From Bryobacterales bacterium (lineage in GTDB: Bacteria > Acidobacteriota > Terriglobia > Bryobacterales > UBA6623): DNA of 64,000 nt. The notes under the pieces were generated by a model. The model did no database searches. It was not told where the DNA came from and saw only the letters and a program-made list of their open reading frames with translations. The position numbers and the translations under genes were made by a program. Within the stretch, counting starts at the first letter, position 1; each line of letters starts with the position of its first letter. This document shows positions 27,091 to 34,898 of this stretch, in pieces. Location: assembly GCA_028819575.1 (NCBI GenBank), contig JAPPLB010000069.1:1-64000 (forward strand), given 5' to 3'.

Positions 27091-27399
27091 ATGAGTGCCA
27101 GTAGCACTACCGAAGTCAGCATCTTCGGTCAGACCTATTACATTCAGGCTGGCGGAGACGAAGATCAAGCCCGCCAAGCGGCCAATCTCGTGGACGAGAA
27201 GATGAATCTGATCGCCTCTCAAGTCCGTACCTCCGATCGCTTCCGCGTGGCAGTCCTCGCGGCTCTGCACTTGGCGGATGAATATCTCACTGCCCGGCAT
27301 CACTTGGTGGGCCTCGAACAAGGGGTTGCGGCGAAGAGTGAGAGGCTCGCGGCGCTCTTGGACGAGGTCGACAAGGCTGACGAGACAGCGTCCGGTTAA
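27091..27399 (+). CDS. zapA: Cell division protein ZapA
   Basis: ZapA binds and bundles FtsZ filaments. The 102-aa protein opens with the beta strand TTEVSIFGQTYYIQAGGDEDQARQAANLVDEKM, typical of ZapA, then VRTSDRFRVAVLAALHLADEYL and a C-terminal coiled coil. AGGAG lies 5 bp before ATG 27091. The 93-bp gap to the next gene is too short for the 6S RNA that follows zapA in many bacteria. Confidence 0.92.
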   Translation: MSASSTTEVSIFGQTYYIQAGGDEDQARQAANLVDEKMNLIASQVRTSDRFRVAVLAALHLADEYLTARHHLVGLEQGVAAKSERLAALLDEVDKADETASG

Positions 27400-27492
27400 C
27401 CTGCTCCGGCGAGGCGGCGTATCCGGCATTGTGCTCGCCGGATATGGCTCAAAGCGGCCTTCCGGTAGCCATCGGATTGCTCCTTATGCATC

Positions 27493-28269
27493 ATGAAAAT
27501 CCTCTTTATCGGAGATATCGTGGGCAAGCCCGGGCGCCGTGTCGTAAAGGAGCGCACTGCCGACCTCGCTCAGCGGGAAGACATCGACCTCGTCATCGCC
27601 AACTGTGAAAACAGCGCTGCGGGCTTCGGCGTCACGCCTCCGTTGGCTGACGAATTGCTCCACGCCGGCATCGATGTCCTCACGAGCGGCAATCACATTT
27701 GGGACAAGCGCGAGATTATCAGCTATCTCGATTCTGAGCCGCGCATTCTGCGTCCTGCTAACTACCCCGCGGGAGCGGCAGGCCACGGCATCTATGTCGG
27801 CACAACGGCTCGAGGGGACCGCTACGCCGTTCTGAATCTGCAAGGAAGAGTTTACTTGCCTTACATCGAATGCCCGTTTCGCAAAGCCGACGCTCTGTTG
27901 CAGTCGATTGAACCGGAAGTGAAAGTCCGCGTCGTCGATTTTCATGCCGAGGTCACCAGCGAGAAGATCGCCTTCGGCTGGTACCTCGACGGACTTGTTT
28001 CGGCGGTGATCGGAACTCATACGCATGTGCCCACGGCTGACGAGCGTGTCCTGCCGCAAGGCACGGCGTACTTGACGGACGTCGGAATGACGGGTCCGTA
28101 CAACTCCGTCATCGGCATGGAAAAGGAAGCCTCAATTGCCCGCTTCCTCAGTGCGCTCCCTGGACGTTTCGAACCGGCGCGCGGCGACGTTCGTTTTTCC
28201 TCTGCCATCATTGACGTGGACGAAACCACTGGCACGGCACGGTCGATCGAAAGAAGAGTTCTGAGATAG
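27493..28269 (+). CDS. TIGR00282-type metallophosphoesterase, YmdB-like
   Basis: A 258-aa cytoplasmic phosphoesterase with dinuclear metal ligands in LFIGDIVGKPGRR, IANCENSAAGFGVTP, SGNHIWDKREI and GTHTHVPTADERVL. Bacillus YmdB of this family hydrolyses 2',3'-cAMP and affects biofilm versus motility; family members elsewhere are largely uncharacterised. Its place after zapA is a frequent arrangement. Identification of the family is secure, role inferred. Confidence 0.92.
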   Translation: MKILFIGDIVGKPGRRVVKERTADLAQREDIDLVIANCENSAAGFGVTPPLADELLHAGIDVLTSGNHIWDKREIISYLDSEPRILRPANYPAGAAGHGIYVGTTARGDRYAVLNLQGRVYLPYIECPFRKADALLQSIEPEVKVRVVDFHAEVTSEKIAFGWYLDGLVSAVIGTHTHVPTADERVLPQGTAYLTDVGMTGPYNSVIGMEKEASIARFLSALPGRFEPARGDVRFSSAIIDVDETTGTARSIERRVLR

Positions 28270-28291
28270 GGTCGACCGGAACTCAGCCATA

Positions 28292-28768
28292 TCAATCCAG
28301 CCATGCGGCAGAACCGCGTGCCACGATGTCCGCATCCTTCTCCGCTAATCCCACCACTCCCATCACCCAACGCCCCTTCTGTAACACGAGCACGTCGTCG
28401 TTCCCGTCCTTGCCGAAGTATCCACCCATGTGGGCCAAGTATTTCGGTTCTGTCATCGCTGCCCGGTAGTCATTCAGCAGCAATGCCGCTGTCGTGGCGG
28501 AATCCGCTTCTACGAGAAACTGTCGCCACTTCTTGCCGTTGCGCTCATAAAAGGCCAGGTTGCCCCCGGGCAGGAACTCTTTCCCCAGTATCTGATCGTC
28601 GATGACTTCGACGCGGATGCGATCTTGCGAGGGGAAACGCCGTGTCTCATCTCGCGGCTTCTGAACGGGAGGCGACGCGTTATCCGTCTTTGGTTCCGTT
28701 GGCGCGTCGCTTGGGATGTCGCAGGCCGCAAAAAAGACAAGCAACGCCGCTAGGGCCGGCTCCCGCAT
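28292..28768 (-). CDS. Putative lipoprotein of unknown function
   Basis: A 158-aa protein with a short lipoprotein signal (ALAALLVFFAAC, cleavage before Cys16), a Pro/Lys-rich spacer and a compact C-terminal domain containing RVEVIDDQILGKEFLPGGNLAFYE and VLVLQKGRWVMGVVGLAEKDAD. No family is recognised. ATG 28768 has GGAAG just upstream and overlaps the end of the MOSC gene by 19 bp, which indicates co-transcription. A surface or periplasmic role is inferred from the lipobox only. Confidence 0.7.
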   Translation of the reverse strand: MREPALAALLVFFAACDIPSDAPTEPKTDNASPPVQKPRDETRRFPSQDRIRVEVIDDQILGKEFLPGGNLAFYERNGKKWRQFLVEADSATTAALLLNDYRAAMTEPKYLAHMGGYFGKDGNDDVLVLQKGRWVMGVVGLAEKDADIVARGSAAWLD

Positions 28769-29217
28769 GGTTCTTCCTCCGCATGCTCTACAAGTTCGAC
28801 CGATGTTCCGATGGAAACAATTCCGCCTTCGACAACCTTCCCATGGACACCCCCTCGGAAGTCCGGCGAAAGCGCTTCCTGCAAACCCTCCGCTGCGGCG
28901 TCCATCAATCGGCAGGGCCGCGTCTCGCCTATCACGTGGATCATCACGTCGCCCACACGCAGCTGACCTCCGATGGACTTTGAGAGAGAAAGTCCTTCTA
29001 CGACCACGTTCGCCCGCCGCGTTCCGCCGCTCAGTGTATGCCCAAGATCATGGCAGGCAGCGCGCCACTTCTCCTCTTCGATAAGGGTCACTTGGCGGTT
29101 TCCGCCTCCGGCATGGTCGCCTTTCAGCCCCTTACCTACAATGGCTTCCGCCGATTCGACCGAGCGAACCGGGGTACGTGCTGAAGGTCTCAGATAGATT
29201 CCAATAACTCTCCCCAT
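28750..29217 (-). CDS. MOSC domain protein
   Basis: A 155-aa MOSC (molybdenum cofactor sulfurase C-terminal) domain protein. The conserved GKGLKGDHAGGGNRQVTLIEEEKW block, NVVVEGLSLS and the Cys in GETRPCRLMD fit stand-alone bacterial MOSC proteins, which bind molybdenum cofactor and handle sulfur or reduce N-hydroxylated compounds. The start at 29217 (GRVIGIYL) is chosen because the upstream in-frame extension to 29418 overlaps the small Cys gene and looks non-coding. Overlaps the next gene by 19 bp. Confidence 0.88.
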   Translation of the reverse strand: MGRVIGIYLRPSARTPVRSVESAEAIVGKGLKGDHAGGGNRQVTLIEEEKWRAACHDLGHTLSGGTRRANVVVEGLSLSKSIGGQLRVGDVMIHVIGETRPCRLMDAAAEGLQEALSPDFRGGVHGKVVEGGIVSIGTSVELVEHAEEEPCGSRP

Positions 29218-29290
29218 CGTTTTTGCATCCTCAAGAACTCTATGCTGATCGTAACTCCGATGCTGCCTCGATGATCGGGACCATTCCACG

Positions 29291-29458
29291 CTATTCCCCG
29301 ACGCAGTGCAACATGTGCTGCCAGAACTCTTCACCCTCGATCGACTGCTCGGTTTTGCCGAAACCACCCTCCTCATAGCGGGTAACGGCGACCATCTCGA
29401 GCTTCGCGCCGCAATCACAAATGATGACGTGTTTGAAACGCTTTTCCTGCAGTGCCAA
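29291..29458 (-). CDS. Small CxCG-containing protein, 55 aa
   Basis: Translation from TTG 29458 gives MALQEKRFKHVIICDCG, a middle part KLEMVAVTRYEEGG and the end FWQHMLHCVGE. A strong AGGAGGG lies 9 bp upstream of the TTG. The CxC pair and the C-terminal Cys/His suggest metal binding or a half zinc ribbon. It precedes the MOSC gene on the same strand with a 73-bp gap. No family is recognised, but ribosome-binding site, composition and stop make it credible. Confidence 0.6.
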   Translation of the reverse strand: MALQEKRFKHVIICDCGAKLEMVAVTRYEEGGFGKTEQSIEGEEFWQHMLHCVGE

Positions 29459-29631
29459 AATTCTGTTCCCTCCTGTTGGTTGCCGTAGTCGAGTTGAACC
29501 TCAGCTCACAGTACCGTGCACTTCTAAGGTGACTTTCGCTTCATTTCCTGCGACTGTGACATCAGCAACTTACTGACGCTTTCCAATGAAAAAAGCTGGC
29601 TGCTGACAGAGCACACCTCAACTTCGCACCT

Positions 29632-30537
29632 CTACGGGTGCAGCGCGGCGACACCATCTTGCAACTTGTGGAGAGCCGTCACCTCTTCTTGCGAAAGCGC
29701 CCGGTCGAACAGTGCCGCCTCATCGAAAAGACCCACGTAATTCATCCCAATGCGAAATGCCGCCTTCTGCATATCCCACGTGAAAACCTCCTCAATACCT
29801 TCGGATGCGCCTTGCAACTGTCCGTCGAGATACAGCTTCGCGACGCCCGCTCCCGTTCCAAGGTCGGAATAGGTGGCCACCACTTGTGTCCACTTGCCTC
29901 GCTGGAAGGGATGCTGCGAGACCACGACCAAACGGTTCAGGAAATCGGGGTTGTCGTTCGGTTGGAGTTCTTCGGGATTCCACGCCTTCAGATCGCCAAA
30001 AACCCCTAGCCGGAAGTGCCGTGGCGTGTCGTCTCTTGTAAAGTCCACCCACACCGCGCTGTCATTGTAGGCCGAATCGGTAATCTGAATCGGATCGCAG
30101 TAGCCCGGTTCCAGATCCTCGTCGGGATTCAGGTTAAGCCAGAACGAAACCGATCCGGTCCAGTTCCCTTCGTTAAAGCTCACGTTGTCTTCAGCGCGAT
30201 AGAAGATTGCGTGAACATTCTTTTTGTTGAACTGGAGCGCATAACCGAAACGGCCGCCTTCGACTATCTCCAGATCCGGATTGCCGATTCCCGGCAACGC
30301 TTTGTCTTGCTCGTCATAGCTCGGCGCGGTGTAGATGCGCCGGTCTCCCTTGGCGAAAGCCGCGTCCGGCCCATCGTCGAACGACGCGTGGAACGTGAGG
30401 GCCTGCTTCAATGCGTCGACAGCCGAAGAAGCTGTCATTGAGGATTCTGCATCGCTTTCAGCTTCCTGTGTCGGCGAACAACCGATCAAGGCCAGAAAGG
30501 CAGCCACTGCCGGAATTGCGAACCTTTTCCATCCCAT
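29632..30537 (-). CDS. LamG/concanavalin-like domain lipoprotein
   Basis: The start at 30537 follows GGAGGCGGAG and gives a lipoprotein signal (KRFAIPAVAAFLALIGC). Residues about 45-300 form a LamG/concanavalin A-like jelly roll: LTFHASFDDGPDA, GRFGYALQFNKKNV, WTGSVSFWLNLNPD, WTQVVATYSD, AKLYLDGQLQGAS and VGLFDEAALFDRALSQEEV. These domains bind carbohydrate or protein and are abundant in exported proteins of polysaccharide-degrading bacteria. The substrate is unknown; no catalytic domain is fused. Confidence 0.85.
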   Translation of the reverse strand: MGWKRFAIPAVAAFLALIGCSPTQEAESDAESSMTASSAVDALKQALTFHASFDDGPDAAFAKGDRRIYTAPSYDEQDKALPGIGNPDLEIVEGGRFGYALQFNKKNVHAIFYRAEDNVSFNEGNWTGSVSFWLNLNPDEDLEPGYCDPIQITDSAYNDSAVWVDFTRDDTPRHFRLGVFGDLKAWNPEELQPNDNPDFLNRLVVVSQHPFQRGKWTQVVATYSDLGTGAGVAKLYLDGQLQGASEGIEEVFTWDMQKAAFRIGMNYVGLFDEAALFDRALSQEEVTALHKLQDGVAALHP

Positions 30538-30753
30538 GCTCCGCCTCCTCAAGCGCAATAAACGCAAAGCAACCGATCAGTGTAACGCGGTCGTCACGAA
30601 GTCGGAGATGCCCGAATACGGAACTGTCTCATTCAAAGCGGTCCGTAAGCAGGCACTACGCCAGCAGAGTTGCGAACGGACGCTTGGGATCACGTCATGG
30701 AGTGTCAACAGTCCCAGTAGTTCCGTCCGACATCACCCTTGACAATGTGCGGG

Positions 30754-33234
30754 CTAGAGCTCGAACGCCAGGCCAACAGTGCCCCAAATCCCTGCTGAAC
30801 GGAACCCGTTCTCGAAATACTCCCGGTCAAATACGTTTTCGATCTTGCCGAAGACTCTCAAACTCCGTCGGTCCGCAAGCGGCCACTTGTAACTTGCCGT
30901 CACATCCGCTTTCATGGGCCCATCGAAGAGAAAAGCCCGTGTGCCGAAAGACGTAAAGAACGGAGCAGGGAACTCCGATGCCGCAAAAAAGTCGAACGCG
31001 ACATCAACCCTCTGGCCGAACCTTTGCAGAAAGTTCAACGTGAACATGTGGTCGGAGACGAGGAACCTCTTGAAGAAATCCCCCGTCGCCACCGAAGAAG
31101 TCGCCTCGTCGGCGTTCGTGTAGGTGTAGGAAGCTCGCAAGTCGGTTCCGCTGGACGGAGCGGCCGCCAGACTTACTTCAACTCCCCTCGTGAGGCCACC
31201 GCCCGAATTTCGGTATCCGCCGAAGCGTCCGAACGGATCGGTTACCGGGTTGATGCCGCCCGCGAAGTCGAAGATGATAACCTCTTGCAGCCGTGTGTAG
31301 AAGTATGTGGCACTCAAGCGGGCCCGGTTTCCGGCGAGCCATTGATCCAGCCCCGCATCAAACGCCACGGTCCGTTCCGGGCTGAGGCGCGGGTCGCCGA
31401 AGGGACTGAAGGAACCGAAAAAAAATGACGACCCGAACCGTTGAAACAATGACGGAGCTTTGAAGGCGTTGCCTGCATGAGCACGCACCTTGGTCCCCGA
31501 CTCCGAGAAGTGATAGGAAACCGACATGTCTCCGGTGTAGGCAGCCTTAGGCGCGTTCAGTGAGAATCCGGCAAACGGTGATGAGCCTCCCGAGAATTCT
31601 GGCTCCGACACACTGAAAGTCTGAATACGCCCACCGAGAGAGAATTGCAATCGGCTGTCGAGCCAGCGGAATTGGTCCTGGGCAAAAACGGATTGGTGCC
31701 TCTGCTCACTGCTGATGCTCGTCTTCACTCGCAAAGACGGATCGGGGTTTTCGTCGGACGACGGCGAATTGTAAAGTTCCCGCTCGAACTCATACCCGAA
31801 AGAAAAGAGTTGGTTCCGGCCCTGTTCCCAGTCGGCCCGTACTTGCAGCGTATCGATGTTCGCATTGAAGGAACTTGAATTGTTGAACATCGGTTCGAAC
31901 CGGATACCTCCCGGTCCATCTCTGTAGTTGCGGTTCGTCTCAAGCCCCTGATAGCCGATGCGGAACGAACATCGAGTACCGAGTTGCTGCATGTACTGCA
32001 CGGCTCCGACAAAGAAAGATGAAGAATGTCTGCTGTCTGGATCGTTCAAGTCAGGAACGAACCTAGAGCTGCCGATCTGGAATGGTTGTCCTCTTTCGAG
32101 AAGGCGTTGCTGATCGACCGGCAAGGGTATAGCTCGGGCCAATCCGTTTGCCGGCAGGTTCGCTTGTGCTTCAAGGGGTATGAATCCACTGTCGTTCAAC
32201 TGCAGGAATCCGTCCGATGCCATAATGCGGCCGCTCAGGCTGGCCGACGGGTTCAGCGTGTATTGCACGGCTCCGTGTATGCCGGAGTTACGGTGCGCAT
32301 CTTGGCCGTCAATCCCGTTGGTCACGTTCAGATGGGTAAGACCAGCACTGAAGTTCAGCCTGTCTTCGAGCGCTCCTCCAGCAAATCGCGCCAAGCCTCG
32401 CGTCATTCCAAGCCCGCCGCCTTCACCCAGGATCTCCCCGTGAAGCCGTCCGCCGCCGTGGTCGGTGACGACGTTAATCGCTCCACCAGTCGATCCGGAA
32501 CCATACATCGTCGAGCCACTCCCACGGAGCACCTCTACTCGATTCGTGTTCACCACCATCAGGTCATCCAGCAATGGTGATGCCGATCCACCAATATCAG
32601 CGCCGTCGCGCAGTCGGAATCCATCAAGTAGCACCGCTGTATCTTCGGCCCGCATTCCCCGGATCTGAATCGCCGTTTGGCCACCGGGACCCCGTTGTCG
32701 CCGTACGCGCAGTCCCGGGATCAGCCGCAGGCTCTCTGCCAGCGAGTACTCATTGCGCGCATCCATCTCTGCCCGACCTACCGAATCGAGTGCCTTGGAC
32801 GTCTGCTCAACGGTCAGTGGCGTCGTTGAGGCGGTGATGATGACCTCTTCACGGAGTTGATCGAGCGGAAGGCTGATGTCGAGTGGTTCGGCATCGGAGC
32901 CTACAACGACTGAACGTGAAATCGCACGAAATGAGTCAGTCCCTGCCGCTTCGACGATGTACTCACCCGGTGCGATCGCGCCGAATCGATACCTGCCCTG
33001 CTCGTCTGTTGAGGTTGAGAGCTGAAAGCTCCCATCGCGGGCATAGATCGAAACCGTTGCTTGAGCAATCGACGCTCCCGACGGATCGGTGACGGTCCCT
33101 TGAAGAGATCGAGCTTCTTGTGCCGAAACCGCTGACAGAGCTGTGAGCGAAAAGAAAACGCCTGTCGCGAAAAGAAAACGAATCCTACCCCGGAGGGATG
33201 TACCTCGCATCCCGCGGACGTCCTGCATGGCCAT
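30754..33234 (-). CDS. TonB-dependent outer-membrane receptor, probably for cobalamins (BtuB-like)
   Basis: An 826-aa receptor with signal peptide, an N-terminal carboxypeptidase-regulatory-like beta domain (about residues 45-130, SLQGTVTDPSGASIAQATVSI), a plug domain (VIITAS..., IRGMRAEDTAVLLDGFRLRDG, VEVLRGSGSTMYGSGSTGGAINVVT) and a C-terminal barrel ending in an aromatic-type strand GTVGLAFEL. A cobalamin riboswitch about 100 bp upstream on the same strand is the main reason for the cobalamin assignment. It would import corrinoids for the salvage genes at 17-22.6 kb. Partner BtuF/C/D genes are not in the window. Confidence 0.88.
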   Translation of the reverse strand: MAMQDVRGMRGTSLRGRIRFLFATGVFFSLTALSAVSAQEARSLQGTVTDPSGASIAQATVSIYARDGSFQLSTSTDEQGRYRFGAIAPGEYIVEAAGTDSFRAISRSVVVGSDAEPLDISLPLDQLREEVIITASTTPLTVEQTSKALDSVGRAEMDARNEYSLAESLRLIPGLRVRRQRGPGGQTAIQIRGMRAEDTAVLLDGFRLRDGADIGGSASPLLDDLMVVNTNRVEVLRGSGSTMYGSGSTGGAINVVTDHGGGRLHGEILGEGGGLGMTRGLARFAGGALEDRLNFSAGLTHLNVTNGIDGQDAHRNSGIHGAVQYTLNPSASLSGRIMASDGFLQLNDSGFIPLEAQANLPANGLARAIPLPVDQQRLLERGQPFQIGSSRFVPDLNDPDSRHSSSFFVGAVQYMQQLGTRCSFRIGYQGLETNRNYRDGPGGIRFEPMFNNSSSFNANIDTLQVRADWEQGRNQLFSFGYEFERELYNSPSSDENPDPSLRVKTSISSEQRHQSVFAQDQFRWLDSRLQFSLGGRIQTFSVSEPEFSGGSSPFAGFSLNAPKAAYTGDMSVSYHFSESGTKVRAHAGNAFKAPSLFQRFGSSFFFGSFSPFGDPRLSPERTVAFDAGLDQWLAGNRARLSATYFYTRLQEVIIFDFAGGINPVTDPFGRFGGYRNSGGGLTRGVEVSLAAAPSSGTDLRASYTYTNADEATSSVATGDFFKRFLVSDHMFTLNFLQRFGQRVDVAFDFFAASEFPAPFFTSFGTRAFLFDGPMKADVTASYKWPLADRRSLRVFGKIENVFDREYFENGFRSAGIWGTVGLAFEL

Positions 33235-33335
33235 GGAAGATACCTTTCTCCGCGTAGAAGAAGGGTATCGGTGGTGTGAATGTTGTTCCTGAACCGATCA
33301 TTCCGTCTCCTCGCGGAATCCGAATCATGAATGCT

Positions 33336-33515
33336 TGCAGGTAGGTCTCCTGGCTCGTGGGTCTCGAAGGCTCAAAACCTTCTGTGCGTGCGCCGACCTT
33401 CCCCAGCCGTAACCGGCCAAGTGGTGATTTAGCGACCGCTTCCCACTTACAGTGGCGGGACCGCGCCGGATTTCACACCGGACTTCCCTGTTACGCCCAA
33501 ATGGGCACCTGCAAG
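33336..33515 (-). ncRNA. Cobalamin riboswitch
   Basis: On the minus strand the sequence has the aptamer landmarks in order: GGTGCCCATTTGGGC, AACAGGGAAGTCCGGTG, GAAATCCGGCGC, GGTCCCGCCACTGTAAGTGG, CTGGGGAAGGTCGGC, and the B12 box GAGCCAGGAGACCTACCTGC near 33338-33355. It ends about 100 nt before the TonB receptor start, so binding of adenosyl- or other cobalamin should lower receptor expression. The 3' boundary and expression-platform hairpin are not resolved. Confidence 0.95.
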
Positions 33516-33519
33516 CTTG

Positions 33520-33873
33520 AAGCGCCGGAGTGGGGCAAACGAACGAGTGCCTCACCCAGACTTGTTTGAGGTTATCGGCCATGTTCGTGTGTGTCAAGTG
33601 CGAGCCTGGATGCGTTCTCCACCGTGACGGTTTTTGCAGAAAACCAAGCTTCCGGTCTTGACTCGCTCACTGAGTTGACTCTCCACCAAAGGAATCTCAT
33701 CCCGGCGACACCAGTGTGGCTTTCCCCTCCACAGAAAGCCGACAATCCGACCGTTTGCCGAATTATCAGCTAGTCCAAATCCGCCAAGTTCGACATGAGC
33801 AGTAGCAGAACTCAGAGCGACTCCAATACGCTTGAGGTACCTTGAGTCGACAGGTTCAGGATGTAAAATTTTT
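33520..33873. other. Spacer between rnpB and the riboswitch, no supported gene
   Basis: About 350 bp. A minus-strand frame of 113 codons crosses it (33594-33935), but its only start lies inside the rnpB gene and the translation resembles no family. I see no repeats. It should contain the promoter for the riboswitch-TonB receptor transcript. Confidence 0.5.
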
Positions 33874-34248
33874 CGAGTCCGCCGGACGATAAGCCGGTTT
33901 CTGTGCCTTGGTGGACCAAGGCGGCAGCCATTCAACTAGGTCCGGCATTACTGCCGGACTCATGCAACCTACCCGGGACTCGAACGCGACGGGACGCCGC
34001 TTGTCCCCTATTTGGTCTTGCTCCTCGTGGGGTTTACCCTGCCACCCGAATCGCTCCGGGCGCGGTGCGCTCTTACCGCACCATTTCACCCTTACCCGGC
34101 CGAAGCCCGGCGGTATGTTTCTGTGGCACTTTCCGTGAACCGCCTTTGAAAACGGTCCCCCGGCCGTTAGCCGGCACGATTCCCTATGGAGACCGGACTT
34201 TCCTCCCCGCCGAAGACGACGCGGCGGCTGCCTGTCCGGCGGACCCAC
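33874..34248 (-). ncRNA. rnpB: RNase P RNA (bacterial type A)
   Basis: The catalytic RNA of RNase P, which matures tRNA 5' ends. On the minus strand the termini GGGTCCGCCGGAC and GTCCGGCGGACTC pair as helix P1. Universally conserved pieces are present: GAGGAAAGTCCGG, GTGCCACAGAAA, GGGTAAGGGTGAAA, AAACCCCACGAGGAGCAAG, CCCGGGTAGGTTGC and AGAAACCGGCTTATCG. The length of about 375 nt is normal for type A. End positions are set by P1 and may be off by a few bases. Confidence 0.96.
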
Positions 34249-34265
34249 CGTGATTCTATCACTAG

Positions 34266-34303
34266 CCTGCATGTCCACCACGCGGCGTGGTGAGACATGC
34301 AGG
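34266..34303 (+). repeat. Solo 38-bp palindrome of the dispersed element family
   Basis: CCTGCATGTCCACCACGC and GCGTGGTGAGACATGCAGG are arms of one near-perfect hairpin with a single unpaired base, i.e. the two element ends without any interior. It sits about 17 bp upstream of the 5' end of rnpB (minus strand), so it overlaps or abuts the likely rnpB promoter. Confidence 0.8.
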
Positions 34304-34505
34304 TCAGTACTTCCCGGAGTCCGCCGGATTTGAGCACAGGGACTGAGTGAATGGGAGACAGGGACAGCAAGGTGGGTGGAGACCGGCAAGCCAAGCTGAC
34401 GGATCGAAACGGGTGTGACTGCGAAGCTTGTGCCTGTGTGCCACCATGAAAGAACACCCTCCTGGCGTCACTCGCCTTCCCGTTTCTCGTTCGACAAGTT
34501 CTTGC

Positions 34506-34898
34506 ATGGACACCCGTAAGAAGATCCTCACTCTTGAGGAAGCACGGCAACGCATCGAATCTCTGTCTTCCGGAGGCCAGGTGATTACAGTGGCTTATGG
34601 TTGGTTCGATATCATCCGTGCCGATCACGTCGAGGCGCTGACGCAAGTCAGACAGGGATGTGATTCGTTGCTGGTCCTCGTTCGTCCCGATCGGGACGAA
34701 CGCCCCACGGTGCTCGATCAGTCGTCTCGGGTCCAGCTTGTCGCGGCGTTAAGCGTGGCGGACAGCGTGGTACTCTGTGACGAAGCTGAGCAGGAGGAGT
34801 TGCTCCAACTCCTTCCATCCGCCGGTTCGGTGGACGCAGAGAAGTCGGTTACCGGCAGCGTCGTCGATGATGTCTTACACCGACACGGGCGCAAGTAG
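34506..34898 (+). CDS. Cytidylyltransferase-fold protein, RfaE2-like, degenerate active site
   Basis: A 130-aa protein aligned with the adenylyltransferase domain of RfaE/HldE: ILTLEEARQRIESL, ITVAYGWFDIIRADHVEAL, LLVLVRPDRDERP, SRVQLVAALSVADSVVLCDE. In active enzymes the second block is NGCFDLLHxGHV; here HxGH reads RADH, so the first His and the Gly are replaced. Catalysis is doubtful. The start at 34506 avoids a non-conserved 26-residue extension. Its end overlaps the following glycosyltransferase gene by 29 bp, placing it in LPS core synthesis or its regulation. Confidence 0.75.
   Translation: MDTRKKILTLEEARQRIESLSSGGQVITVAYGWFDIIRADHVEALTQVRQGCDSLLVLVRPDRDERPTVLDQSSRVQLVAALSVADSVVLCDEAEQEELLQLLPSAGSVDAEKSVTGSVVDDVLHRHGRK

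Noticed and set aside
27400..27492. Possible 6S RNA after zapA
   Set aside because: The gap is only 93 bp, about half the size needed, and no central-bubble hairpin is evident.
33594..33935. A 113-codon minus frame between the riboswitch and rnpB
   Set aside because: Its only start codons lie within the rnpB gene, no ribosome-binding site is present and the translation resembles no family.
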